From assembly GCF_009727155.1 (NCBI RefSeq), contig NZ_WNWM01000002.1:3782001-3846000 (forward strand): a DNA stretch of 64,000 bases. The letters run 5' to 3'. The stretch is from Pseudoduganella dura (GTDB lineage Bacteria > Pseudomonadota > Gammaproteobacteria > Burkholderiales > Burkholderiaceae_D). This document shows positions 38,531 to 47,312 of this stretch, one piece after another. Made by a program: the position numbers and the translations under genes. The notes under the pieces are model-generated. The model did not search any database. It was not told the origin of the DNA and saw only the letters and a program-made list of their open reading frames with translations. Position 1 is the stretch's first letter. Each line of letters starts with the position of its first letter.

Positions 38531-39558
38531 TGGCCACCAATCAGCATTCGCTGCTGCGCCAATGGAATATGCTGCGCCTGATTCCACGGTCGCCGCAGAA
38601 GATCTCGGCGGCGGAGTTGCGTGAACGGCTGAGTGCTGCCGATTTCCCCGTTACCAAAAGAACGGTCGAACGCGACTTGAACGAACTGGCGGCGGTATTT
38701 CCGCTGGTGGTCGATGACCGCGAACGGCCGTTCGGGTGGAGCTGGGAACGCAATGCGGCAAGTTTCGACCTTCCAGGGCTGACGCTCCCGGAAGCATTGA
38801 CCCTGGCGCTCGTGGAACAGCATCTCGGCAACCAGTTGCCACCGGATGCGATCGATGCATTGCAGCCGCACTTCCGGTCCGCGAGACTGGCCCTTTCCGC
38901 CGCCGGCGGAGCTGCGCCATCCAAGGACTGGCTCGGCAAGGTGCGCAGCGTGCCGCCCCACCAGCCAATGATGGCGCCGCGAGTCGACGCTGGATGCCAG
39001 CGCACTGTGTACCAGGCGCTCATGGAAGGACGCCAGTTGCGGCTGCACTACCGCAAGCGCGATGCAACTTCCGAAACAGTCTATGAAGCGGTGCATCCGC
39101 TGGCCGTGGTGCAGCGCGGTGGCGTCATCTACCTCGTCTGCATGTTTGCCGATTATGAGGATGTGCGCACCCTCGCGCTGCACCGTATCGTGCAGGCCGA
39201 AGCGCGGTATGACGCGGCGCGTTCCAAACCGGATTTCGACATTGATGCTTACATAGGATCGGGCGTCTTCGGTGTGCTGACCGGCGGCATGGTCGAGTTG
39301 CGCGCCGTGTTCACGCGTGCAGCGGGCGAACACCTTCATGAAACGCCGCTCACCCCGGACCAGATGGTCAGCGTCGATCCCGAGGGGCGGCTGCATTTGT
39401 CGGCAACGGTGCCGGTTACACGCGCCCTGGTGTGGTGGCTCCTGGGTTTCGGCGATGGCGTCGTGGTGCAGGAGCCTGCCGCGCTGCGGGATGAAATCGC
39501 CGGCATCGCGATGCGCATGGCACAAGCGTATACACCGGCCAGCATGACTCGCGGCTAG
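38530..39558 (+). CDS. WYL-domain transcriptional regulator (HTH-WYL-WCX)
   Basis: A 342-residue regulator. The N-terminal winged HTH is readable as RQWNMLRLIPRSPQKISAAE, then FPVTKRTVERDLNELA at residues 10-56. The WYL domain is at about 160-230 (RQLRLHYRKRDATSETVYEA, HPLAVVQRGGVIYLVCMF) and a C-terminal WCX region ends near AALRDEIAGI. WYL domains bind ligands or nucleotides and often control phage-defence or DNA-damage genes. The ATG overlaps the preceding remnant's stop. The AAA+ ATPase and its divergent partner lie about 1 kb upstream and may be targets, which is inference. A longer frame from 38362 runs through the SGNH remnant and is rejected. Confidence 0.9.
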   Translation: MATNQHSLLRQWNMLRLIPRSPQKISAAELRERLSAADFPVTKRTVERDLNELAAVFPLVVDDRERPFGWSWERNAASFDLPGLTLPEALTLALVEQHLGNQLPPDAIDALQPHFRSARLALSAAGGAAPSKDWLGKVRSVPPHQPMMAPRVDAGCQRTVYQALMEGRQLRLHYRKRDATSETVYEAVHPLAVVQRGGVIYLVCMFADYEDVRTLALHRIVQAEARYDAARSKPDFDIDAYIGSGVFGVLTGGMVELRAVFTRAAGEHLHETPLTPDQMVSVDPEGRLHLSATVPVTRALVWWLLGFGDGVVVQEPAALRDEIAGIAMRMAQAYTPASMTRG

Positions 39559-39781
39559 CAGGGAGGCGTTTGTCCGCGTCGAGGTTCCTTCTGCCAACCA
39601 GTCGCCACCGGAACGCGGCCGGTATTTCTAACACTGGCTGCACATTGGCTTTCGACGTTCGCCATGGCATAAAAATCATAAGCATAGAAGCTGCTGCAGA
39701 ATTTGCATATTGGCACAATGTCGTTGATGCGGTGCAGCGCGCCTTCGTATGATGCGGACCTTTATCCATCGAAAGGAGCTT

Positions 39782-41824
39782 ATGACCAAACAGGTCCGGG
39801 TCCCCGAGGGCCGCCTCCCTGCACGTCGCGCAGGCCCGTGCGCTGCAGCGCGGTCGTCCATGCTGCCGGCTGCCGCCACGCTGGCTACTGCCCTGCTGTT
39901 TGCCGTCCCGGCCGGTGCGGCCGTCTCCCAGCCGGCTTCCGAATCCACGGCGAAGCTGCATGCCGCCCTGCGCGAGCGCCTGCCGCTGGCCGACAGGCAG
40001 GCATTCGAGGACGCCCGGCGCGGTTTCGTCGGCACGACGGATGCGCCGGCAATCACGGATGCCAGGGGCCGCGTGGTCTGGAGCTTTGCGCAATTCGGCT
40101 TCCTCCAGCAGGAACAGGCGCCGGACAGCGTGCACCCCGTGCTGTGGCGCCATGCGCGCCTCAATACCATCCACGGACTCTTCAAGGTCACGGACCGCGT
40201 TTTCCAGGTGCGCGGCTTCGATCTGTCGAACGTCACCATCGTCGAGGGAGACAGCGGCCTGATCGTCGTCGACCCGCTGACCACCACGGAAACGGCAAAG
40301 GCCGCGCTTGACCTCTATTTCCGGCATCGGCCGCACAAGCCCGTGATCGCGGTGGTGTACACGCACAGCCATGCCGATCATTTCGGCGGCGTACGTGCCA
40401 TCGTCGATGAGGCCGACGTGAAGGCCGGCAAGGTGGCGGTCATTGCACCCGCCGGTTTCCTCGCGGAGGCGGTCAGCGAAAACATCCTCGCCGGGAATGC
40501 CATGTACCGGCGCTCCCAGTACCAGTTCGGCAGCAACCTGCCGCGCAATGCGCAAGGTTTCGTCGATGCTGGCCTCGGCAAGGGATTGACGGGAGGCTCG
40601 ATCACCTTGATCGGTCCGACGGACGTCGTCTCGAAGCCGCTGGAGACCCGGCGCATCGACGGCATCGATATCGTGTTCCAGAATACGCCGGGTACCGAGG
40701 CACCGGCCGAGATGAATCTTTACTTCCCGCAGTTCCGCGTATTCGACGTCGCCGAGAATGCCACGCATACGCTGCACAACCTGCTGCCGCTGCGCGGTGC
40801 GCAGGTGCGTGACGCGAACGGCTGGGCGAAATACCTGAACGATGCGCTGGAGCAGTTCGGCGGCCGCAGCGATGTGCTGATCAGCCAGCACATGTGGCCG
40901 GTCTGGGGCCGGGAGAAGCTGGCCGGCTTCCTGGCTCGGCAGCGCGACACGTACAAGTTCATCCACGACCAGACCCTGCGCCTGACCAACAAGGGCTATA
41001 CCGCCGACGAGATCGCGGAGCAGGTGCGCATGCCCGCCAGCCTGGAACAGGATCTGTCCACGCACGGGTTGTATGGCGCGGTGCGGCACAACGTCAAGGC
41101 GGTGTACCAGCGCTACCTCGGCTGGTACGACGCCAACCCGGCCAACCTCGATCCGTTGACGAAAGCCGACTCCGCCGTGCGTACCGTCGCCTACATGGGC
41201 GGCGCCGACGCGGTATTGCAACGGGCAGGAGCCGACTTCGAAAAAGGGGAGTACCGCTGGGTGGCCCAGGTGCTTAACCTGGTGGTGCAGGCGGACCCCG
41301 GGAACCGTGCCGCGCGCGAACTGGCGGCCCGCGCGTTCGAGCAGCTCGGCTACCAGGCCGAGGCCTCGACATGGCGCAACGCCTACCTGTCGGGGGCGCA
41401 GGAATTGCGCGACGGCACCCCGGTGGGCCGCGCGTTTACCCAGAACGCCGATTTCCTGAAGGCGCTGAGCGTGGAAAACATCTTCGACTACCTCGGCGTG
41501 CGGGTCGATCCGGAAGCGGCGGAGGGCAAGCATCTGCGCATCAACTGGGCGTTCACGGACAGCGATGAGCGCTATGTTCTCAATCTCGAGAATTCGGCGC
41601 TGACCTATGTGAAGGACAAGCAGGATCCGGATGCCGGGGCGACGTTGACCCTGTCGAAGGATGTGCTGGCTGCCGTGATCTCGCGTACCGTGAGCTTGCG
41701 CGATGCCATCGCGCGTGGCGATATCAGGTTGAGCGGGAATGGAGGCCAGCTGGAAGAGATGCTGGGGGTTCTGGAGACTTATCCGGCGACGTTTCCGATT
41801 GTCTTGCCGCGCGAGGTCAAGTAG
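39782..41824 (+). CDS. Secreted alkylsulfatase (SdsA1-like, metallo-beta-lactamase fold)
   Basis: Hydrolyses primary alkyl sulfates such as dodecyl sulfate to the alcohol and sulfate. The 680-residue protein has a signal peptide (ATLATALLFAVPAGAAV), then an MBL domain with THSHADHFGGVRA near residue 198 for the Zn ligands. Further ligands lie around YFPQFRVFDVAENATHT near 315 and the downstream QHMWPVWGREKLAGF near 365. A helical dimerisation region follows, then a C-terminal SCP2-like domain (about 560-680, DYLGVRVDPEAAEGKHLRIN). AAAGGAG precedes the ATG at 39782; the longer frame from 39749 has no such signal. It is monocistronic. Confidence 0.93.
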   Translation: MTKQVRVPEGRLPARRAGPCAAARSSMLPAAATLATALLFAVPAGAAVSQPASESTAKLHAALRERLPLADRQAFEDARRGFVGTTDAPAITDARGRVVWSFAQFGFLQQEQAPDSVHPVLWRHARLNTIHGLFKVTDRVFQVRGFDLSNVTIVEGDSGLIVVDPLTTTETAKAALDLYFRHRPHKPVIAVVYTHSHADHFGGVRAIVDEADVKAGKVAVIAPAGFLAEAVSENILAGNAMYRRSQYQFGSNLPRNAQGFVDAGLGKGLTGGSITLIGPTDVVSKPLETRRIDGIDIVFQNTPGTEAPAEMNLYFPQFRVFDVAENATHTLHNLLPLRGAQVRDANGWAKYLNDALEQFGGRSDVLISQHMWPVWGREKLAGFLARQRDTYKFIHDQTLRLTNKGYTADEIAEQVRMPASLEQDLSTHGLYGAVRHNVKAVYQRYLGWYDANPANLDPLTKADSAVRTVAYMGGADAVLQRAGADFEKGEYRWVAQVLNLVVQADPGNRAARELAARAFEQLGYQAEASTWRNAYLSGAQELRDGTPVGRAFTQNADFLKALSVENIFDYLGVRVDPEAAEGKHLRINWAFTDSDERYVLNLENSALTYVKDKQDPDAGATLTLSKDVLAAVISRTVSLRDAIARGDIRLSGNGGQLEEMLGVLETYPATFPIVLPREVK

Positions 41825-42224
41825 ATGCAATAGGGGGCGGCGCGCTGCCTGTTGCTGGAGGGCGCCGCTTTGCGAGACAGCTTGAGGTAACAAAAAAACC
41901 GCCCTGCCATGAAAACATGCGCGTCTCGAGCTTGTATGACCTGCAGCGGCCACCAGTACGAAAATTTGCCGCCCGCGCCATCTCCATCTAGTACCTTTCT
42001 CCTCTCCATTCCAGGCAGCATGGTTTTCAAACGAACCGGGCCATAATCGTTCCCGATCGCCAGACGTGGTCCAGCTGTTGCGTCAATCGGCCGGGAGCCT
42101 GGCACGGCAGACCTTGACCGGCTATCGCGGTTCGCGAACGGCCCACGTGAGGCTGGCGGTCGTCCACGGTGTTCTATCCACGGGACGCCTCATGGACTGC
42201 TCACCAACCATCAGGAGATCTGGA
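41825..42224. other. Intergenic region, no gene seen
   Basis: A GC-rich hairpin (GCGGCGC / GCGCCGC, 41837-41868) followed by TTT may end the alkylsulfatase transcript weakly. The remainder holds no convincing frame; the promoter of the DUF305 operon should lie here but has no strong consensus. Confidence 0.4.
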
Positions 42225-42677
42225 ATGACGAACACCAGAACGGCCGGTCAATCACCGGCCGCAAGCACCATGCGGGGCAGGGCGATGGCCCTGATTGCCA
42301 TCTGTCTCGCCGGCGGCGCAAGCGCGCACGACATGCATCAACATGGCCATGAGGCCAAGGCCATCAATCAGGCATTACCCGCAACGTTCGTGGCCAGCAA
42401 CGACCGGCCGTTTGCCCAGTTGATGAACGAGGCGATGGCGATCATGGATCGGGACATGCAGGCTGCACCCATCAACGGCCGGCCGGAACACGACTTCGTG
42501 ACCATGATGCTGCCTCACCATCAGGGAGCGGTCGATATGGCGAAGGCGGTATTAATCAACACCAACGATCCGGAATTGCGCAACCTCGCGCTTGGCATCA
42601 TCGCCGAGCAGCAAAACGAAATCAACGTGATGCGGGGCTGGCTTGCGCGTCACACCGACCACAAGGAAAAGCAATGA
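42225..42677 (+). CDS. DUF305 family exported protein
   Basis: A 150-residue protein with a signal peptide (RAMALIAICLAGGASA) followed by a His-rich mature start (HDMHQHGHEA). It has the DUF305 core DFVTMMLPHHQGAVDMAKAV near residue 92 and EIINVMRGWLARH-like end residues. DUF305 proteins form ferritin-like helical bundles; the His-rich N-terminus and HH motif suggest metal binding in the periplasm. CAGGAG precedes the ATG. Its stop overlaps the ATG of the next gene (ATGA), so the two are translated together. The longer frame from 42066 lacks signals. Confidence 0.9.
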   Translation: MTNTRTAGQSPAASTMRGRAMALIAICLAGGASAHDMHQHGHEAKAINQALPATFVASNDRPFAQLMNEAMAIMDRDMQAAPINGRPEHDFVTMMLPHHQGAVDMAKAVLINTNDPELRNLALGIIAEQQNEINVMRGWLARHTDHKEKQ

Positions 42678-44053
42678 AGCTCCGACATGCACTTGTCCTG
42701 GCTGGCCTTCTCGGTACGAGCCAGCTGGCTCTCGCCCTTCCCGCGGCGACGGACCGGGTCTATACCGCCGACCAGAACAGCAATACCGTATCGGTGTTCG
42801 ATCCGTCGAGCAACCAGCTGCTCGGCCAGATCGTCCTCGGCAATCCACGTCCCGACGTACTGTCGCCCCTGTATCGCGGCGAAATCAACGTGCATGGCAT
42901 GGGCTTTTCCCCCGACCACAAGACACTGGTCGTCATTTCGAACGGCTCGAATTCGGTGACGTTCATCGATACCGCGACCAACAAGGTCAAGGGGAAAACC
43001 TATGTCGGACGGTCCCCTCATGAGGGATTCTTCACTGCGGACGGAAAGGAAGTATGGGTCGTGGTGCGCGGCGAGGACTACATCTCCGTCATCGATCCTG
43101 CCACCTTCAGGGAAACGCGCCGCATCCAGACATCGGTTGGCCCCGGCATGGTGCAGTTCATGCCTGATGGGAAGCTCGCCTTTGCCGTATCGAGTTTCAC
43201 GCCCCAGGTGGATGTGATCGACGTCAAGGCCCACAAGGTCGTCAAATCCATCCCGGTCGTCAGTCCATTTTCTCCTTTCCTGCAGTTCACACCAGACTTC
43301 AAGGAAGTGTGGATGACGCACAAGGATGTCGGCAAGGTCACCCGCATCGATACGCGCTCGCAGGAGGTGATCGGGGTCATCGACACCGGCTTCATCACCA
43401 ACCACCTGGCGTTCGCCAAAGTGAACGGCAAGACACTGGCCTACGTGACGGTCGGTGGAGAAAATGTCGTCAAGGTCTATTCGACGAATGCGGCAGCAAC
43501 GTTGCTCGCGACCATTCCCACTGGCGCTTTGCCGCACGGGATCTGGACATCCGACGACGGCACCCGGCTGTACGTGGGGCTGGAGAATGGCGATGGCGTC
43601 GATGTGATCGACTCGGCGTCGAACAGGGTGGTTGGCCACATGGGCGGTGGACAGGCCCCGCAGGCCCTGGTCTTCTTGTCGAACGTCGCGCCGGCAGGGA
43701 GCACTGAAAACCTCGTGAAACGCGTCAACCAGGATTCGATACCACTGACATTAAAGGCGCCCAAGGGCCAGGCGCGCGGACTGATCGTGGCGCGCCAGCT
43801 CGGCGTCGTGGATGCACTGGAGGTTTCCATATTCAAGCTGAAACCCGACACCCGGTACAGCGTATATCTTGGCACGGATCAGGCTGGTACTTTGCGGACC
43901 GATGCGAAGGGCATGGCGAACGGTACGATGATTGGCCCATTGCGGACGTTCGCCCAGGTCGAGGCGGCAAAGGCTGCTCCCGCAGCCAGACGCATTCTTG
44001 TCATGGAGGGAAACAACGGGCCGGATGAAACCACTGCCGATCTCGTGAACTGA
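42674..44053 (+). CDS. Exported YncE-like beta-propeller protein
   Basis: A 459-residue periplasmic protein with a signal peptide (ALVLAGLLGTSQLALA). Repeats of the YVTN/YncE propeller type follow: RVYTADQNSNTVSVFDPSSN, TLVVISNGSNSVTFIDTATN, EVWVVVRGEDYISVIDPAT, LAFAVSSFTPQVDVIDV and RLYVGLENGDGVDVIDSASN, about seven blades over residues 27-345. The C-terminal 110 residues are a separate beta-rich part (GLIVARQLGVVDALEVSIFK), unrecognised. It is coupled to the upstream DUF305 gene by a four-base overlap. Such pairs may act in metal or redox sensing outside the cytoplasm, but the role is not established. Confidence 0.88.
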   Translation: MKLRHALVLAGLLGTSQLALALPAATDRVYTADQNSNTVSVFDPSSNQLLGQIVLGNPRPDVLSPLYRGEINVHGMGFSPDHKTLVVISNGSNSVTFIDTATNKVKGKTYVGRSPHEGFFTADGKEVWVVVRGEDYISVIDPATFRETRRIQTSVGPGMVQFMPDGKLAFAVSSFTPQVDVIDVKAHKVVKSIPVVSPFSPFLQFTPDFKEVWMTHKDVGKVTRIDTRSQEVIGVIDTGFITNHLAFAKVNGKTLAYVTVGGENVVKVYSTNAAATLLATIPTGALPHGIWTSDDGTRLYVGLENGDGVDVIDSASNRVVGHMGGGQAPQALVFLSNVAPAGSTENLVKRVNQDSIPLTLKAPKGQARGLIVARQLGVVDALEVSIFKLKPDTRYSVYLGTDQAGTLRTDAKGMANGTMIGPLRTFAQVEAAKAAPAARRILVMEGNNGPDETTADLVN

Positions 44054-44145
44054 TACACGGCACGGAATAGCCTGCTGCCTCCGACCTGAGAGTGTCGGGG
44101 GCAACAGGCCGGAACAATGCGGTGCTGCGCACGATGTTCGGCAGT

Positions 44146-44679
44146 TTATGCCCCGAGCGAATTGGGCCACGCCGCGGCATGGCCATTCGCCTGGATCGGC
44201 GCCTGCAGGAACTCCAGCGTCACGCCGTCCTGCCCCCGGACATACACGATCCGCAGGCCATCGCGCGCACCTCCACTTACGGTCTGCGGTGCGCCAAGCC
44301 GCAGCCAGCCGGCCGCTTCCACCTTCGCGAGCAGGCTGTCGAGATTGTCCACCATATAGGCCAGGTGGACCGAACCGACGTCACACGAGCGCGGTTTCAT
44401 CATCTGCCGTTCGGACGGAGCATGATATTCGAGAAGCTCGACCAGGGAGCCATCCGGCCCCTCGACCATTGCAAGGGTAACGTCGGCGCCGTCGACGCCG
44501 ACGACCTGCTCGAGGAATTCCGAGTTCTCATAATGCGTTTTCACGACATGCCGGAAGCCGAGCACGTCGACCCAGAAGCGTAGTGCTTCCGCGAGCGACG
44601 TTACCGTAATTCCGACATGATCCGCGCGGCGGAACGCCGCGATCGCCGGCCTTGCCAGAGGAACGTGAACTGGGATCAC
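44146..44679 (-). CDS. VOC-family (glyoxalase/bleomycin-resistance fold) protein
   Basis: A 177-residue vicinal-oxygen-chelate protein. ADHVGITVTSLAEALRFWVD near residue 21 starts the first beta-alpha-beta-beta-beta module (metal His in DHVG). VHLAYMVDNLDSLLAKVEAA near 105 starts the second, and RIVYVRGQDGVTLEFLQ near 145 carries the terminal Glu ligand. The metal-site pattern fits lactoylglutathione lyase or methylmalonyl-CoA-epimerase-like enzymes. The GTG start overlaps the stop of the epoxide-hydrolase-like gene (GTGA), so it is the second gene of a coupled pair. The frame extends further upstream but inside that gene, and was rejected. Confidence 0.85.
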   Translation of the reverse strand: MIPVHVPLARPAIAAFRRADHVGITVTSLAEALRFWVDVLGFRHVVKTHYENSEFLEQVVGVDGADVTLAMVEGPDGSLVELLEYHAPSERQMMKPRSCDVGSVHLAYMVDNLDSLLAKVEAAGWLRLGAPQTVSGGARDGLRIVYVRGQDGVTLEFLQAPIQANGHAAAWPNSLGA

Positions 44680-45530
44680 CGCGGTGCTCCATGCTTTGCC
44701 CAGAACGTGGCCAACTGTTCGCGGATGAAATCGGTCTTCTCTTCGAACACCCAATGGCCGCATTCCTCGATGACGCCGCCTTCGGCAGATTCGGCAATGG
44801 CCCGTGCGCTCTGGTAGCAATGGTCGCCGAACGACGCGCGGCCGGCCCACGCCAGCATCGGTACCTTCAGCTTTTGCTTTGCCAGCTCCGCGGTTTGTGC
44901 CGCCATTTGCGGAATGTAGCCGTAATGATTCAGGCTCGCGCGCAGGTTGCCGGGCTGGCGCATCTGCATGGCATACGCCTGCACGTCGGCCTCGGAAATC
45001 GCGGTGGGGTTATAGGCGAAGTCGCGGAAGAAGTGCCGCAGGTACTGTTCTTCCTTCCCTTCGATGAGGAAGCGGGTGACATCCATATTCATGTGCATGC
45101 TCAGGTGCCAGTAGGCGACCCGCGGATCGACATAGCCCGGATAATTCAGGCCGAAAAACGGTGTCTCGATTGTGGCGAGCGACAGCGCACGGCCCTGGGC
45201 CAGATAGGCCAGCGCCACGGACGGTGGGCCGCCGAGATCATGGCTGAGAATGTGGAAGCAGTCGACGCCTTCGATGGCCAGCAAATCAAGCATGTCCTGG
45301 GCAATCGTCAGGGGCTCATACCCGTCATACGGTTTATCGCTATCGGCGAATCCGCGCAGGTCCGGGGCGATGAATGTAAATCGATCGAGCATGCCATCCA
45401 TCACCGGCAGGAATTCACGGTGGTTCTGTGGCCACCCATGCATGCACAGAACCACGGGGCCTTGTCCAGCGCTTACATAATGCAATGAAATGCCATTAAC
45501 GGCCGCGCGCTTATGGTGTAGTTCGATCAT
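44676..45530 (-). CDS. Alpha/beta hydrolase (epoxide hydrolase / haloacetate dehalogenase-like)
   Basis: A 284-residue cytoplasmic hydrolase. VVLCMHGWPQNHREF near residue 26 is the HGxP oxyanion motif, FHILSHDLGGPPSVAL near 92 carries the nucleophile Asp, and IEECGHWVFEEKTDF near 258 the catalytic His. An Asp nucleophile (not Ser) indicates the epoxide hydrolase/dehalogenase branch. A cap domain with conserved tyrosines (NHYGYIPQ) fits epoxide activation. GAGGAAAT precedes the ATG at 45530. It is the first gene of the pair with the VOC protein. The substrate is unknown. Confidence 0.9.
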   Translation of the reverse strand: MIELHHKRAAVNGISLHYVSAGQGPVVLCMHGWPQNHREFLPVMDGMLDRFTFIAPDLRGFADSDKPYDGYEPLTIAQDMLDLLAIEGVDCFHILSHDLGGPPSVALAYLAQGRALSLATIETPFFGLNYPGYVDPRVAYWHLSMHMNMDVTRFLIEGKEEQYLRHFFRDFAYNPTAISEADVQAYAMQMRQPGNLRASLNHYGYIPQMAAQTAELAKQKLKVPMLAWAGRASFGDHCYQSARAIAESAEGGVIEECGHWVFEEKTDFIREQLATFWAKHGAPR

Positions 45531-45873
45531 GGATTTCCTCGATGAATTGGGATGAATGCAAATGGCGAAGCCACCGGATATCTTTCTTCTTTTCCAAATT
45601 ACAACTCTTTTTGGGCGCAAACAATGCGCTTCCGCCTCCTTTGAGTTGTGCCGCTCTGGAACAAATAATGTATCCCGTCTGGACCGGCGTCAGGAGTGAT
45701 AGCGATGGATCTGCCTCGACCGGGAGATCGCCTTGATCGCGTAATTCATTCCTTTTTGGAATAACTGAAAGGAACTCCGCACCGATTGTCGATAGTCGAC
45801 GTCATGTTTATTCTTCCAACAGTGCCACATCCCGGTTCATGTCTGCTTCGGCAGTAATCTCGGTTATTTCATA
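45531..45873. other. Divergent intergenic region, no gene seen
   Basis: Lies between the leftward hydrolase pair and the rightward M48 protease gene. It is somewhat more AT-rich than average, as expected for two divergent promoters. A 64-codon frame inside it has no ribosome binding site or recognisable pattern. Confidence 0.5.
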
Positions 45874-47061
45874 ATGCAGAGTCAATTCGTTCCCGCAAAA
45901 TCGACGCAGGCATACCTGGCCCAGATTCCGCCTGAGATTCAACACCGTGCGGTGGACTACACGCATGGGAACCACTGGCTCATCCTGTTCAGCGCGCTGG
46001 TCGGTATTCTGATCAATGTGCTCGTCATTCGTTCACGGCTGCTCGAACGGGTGCGTGCACATTGGGAGCGGAAGAGGACGCGTCCCTGGTCGGCCGCGCT
46101 TGTGGTCGGGGCAACGTACTATGTCGTCGCCTGGTCACTTGACCTGCCATGGGCGGCTTATACGAAGTGGTGGCGGGAAGTGCGGTACGGAGTAAGTACG
46201 CAAACCGCAGGCGCATGGCTGGCGGAAAGCGCCACCAGCGCGTGCTTCTCGGCGATCCTGCTGGCAGTCGTACTGATGCTGCTTTACGCATTGATACGCC
46301 GCGCTCCACGGACATGGTGGCTTTGGTCCAGTGCCCTGACGTCGGCCATGATCGTTCTTGCGATCGCCATCGCACCGGTAACCATCGAGCCGATGTTCAA
46401 TGAGTACCGGCCACTGGCGGCCGGAAAAAATCACGACCTCATCACGACACTGGCAAGCAAAGCCGGGATCGCGCCGGACCGCATCGTGTCGTACGACGGC
46501 AGCAAGCAGTCCGCGAATTACACTGCCCGTGTCACAGGGCTCTTCGGTACCTCGCGCATCGCCGTCTCGGACGCATTGCTGACGAAGGCAAGCGAAGCGG
46601 AATTGCGCGCCGTCGTAGGCCATGAAATCGGCCACTACGTCCTGCACCATTCGCTGTTGCTTGCGCTGGCGTATTCAGCACTGTTGACCCTGGCCTTCCT
46701 GGTCACCCACGTACTCTACGCTCCGCTTGCACGACTGCTTCGGGGCGACCGGCTGCAGGGGCTTTCAGATCCCGCTGGCTTGCCGGTGTTATCGATCATC
46801 GTCACGGCGACATTTCTGTTGCTGACCCCGGTGACGAACGGCCTGGTGCGTTTTGTCGAGAACCAGGCGGATGTGTATTCGCTTGATCACGCACGCGAGC
46901 CAGACGGGATGGCAATCGCCCTCCTTCGCACGGCCGACTATCGGGCGCCAAATCCGGGGGCCGTGGAGGAATGGCTTTTTTATGATCACCCATCGATCGC
47001 ACACAGGATCGAGCGGGCGGTAGCCTGGAAGCGCCAGTCGCACATGCCTTCAGCGAAATAG
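45874..47061 (+). CDS. M48-family membrane metalloprotease (Ste24-like)
   Basis: A 395-residue zinc protease. The catalytic motif AVVGHEIGHYVLHHS lies near residue 248, and the third zinc ligand is the Glu in VRFVENQADVYSLDHARE near 332. Hydrophobic segments at about residues 35-52, 72-90, 115-138, 147-168, 262-282 and 305-325 give the multi-pass layout of Ste24/CAAX-type proteases, with MFNEYRPLAAG before the protease core as in the family. It likely degrades or processes membrane proteins at the cytoplasmic face. It is monocistronic; no Shine-Dalgarno is obvious before the ATG. Confidence 0.92.
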   Translation: MQSQFVPAKSTQAYLAQIPPEIQHRAVDYTHGNHWLILFSALVGILINVLVIRSRLLERVRAHWERKRTRPWSAALVVGATYYVVAWSLDLPWAAYTKWWREVRYGVSTQTAGAWLAESATSACFSAILLAVVLMLLYALIRRAPRTWWLWSSALTSAMIVLAIAIAPVTIEPMFNEYRPLAAGKNHDLITTLASKAGIAPDRIVSYDGSKQSANYTARVTGLFGTSRIAVSDALLTKASEAELRAVVGHEIGHYVLHHSLLLALAYSALLTLAFLVTHVLYAPLARLLRGDRLQGLSDPAGLPVLSIIVTATFLLLTPVTNGLVRFVENQADVYSLDHAREPDGMAIALLRTADYRAPNPGAVEEWLFYDHPSIAHRIERAVAWKRQSHMPSAK

Positions 47062-47312
47062 ATCAGGAGCAGGCAGCAGATCACAATAAGGGCGCGACAT
47101 CGGAAACTGATGGACATGCCGTGCGTTACTCCCGGGATTCCATGCGTTAATTTGCAGTTATCGAATTTGCAGTGATCCATTTCGTACGCGAACGCCAGTT
47201 CGGCCACGAACCGCTGCCACCTTTGCTTCCATTAATGCACCCTCACTGTTATCGTACGGACGAAGCAATCATGCACACTTGATACCAGACCATCGACTTG
47301 ATTCCCCACTGG

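Noticed and set aside
39416..41953. 845-codon antisense frame over the alkylsulfatase gene
   Set aside because: Low-complexity R/H/Q-rich translation; the sense gene has catalytic motifs and a signal peptide.
45542..45736. 64-codon frame between the hydrolase and M48 genes
   Set aside because: No start signal; lies in a divergent promoter region.
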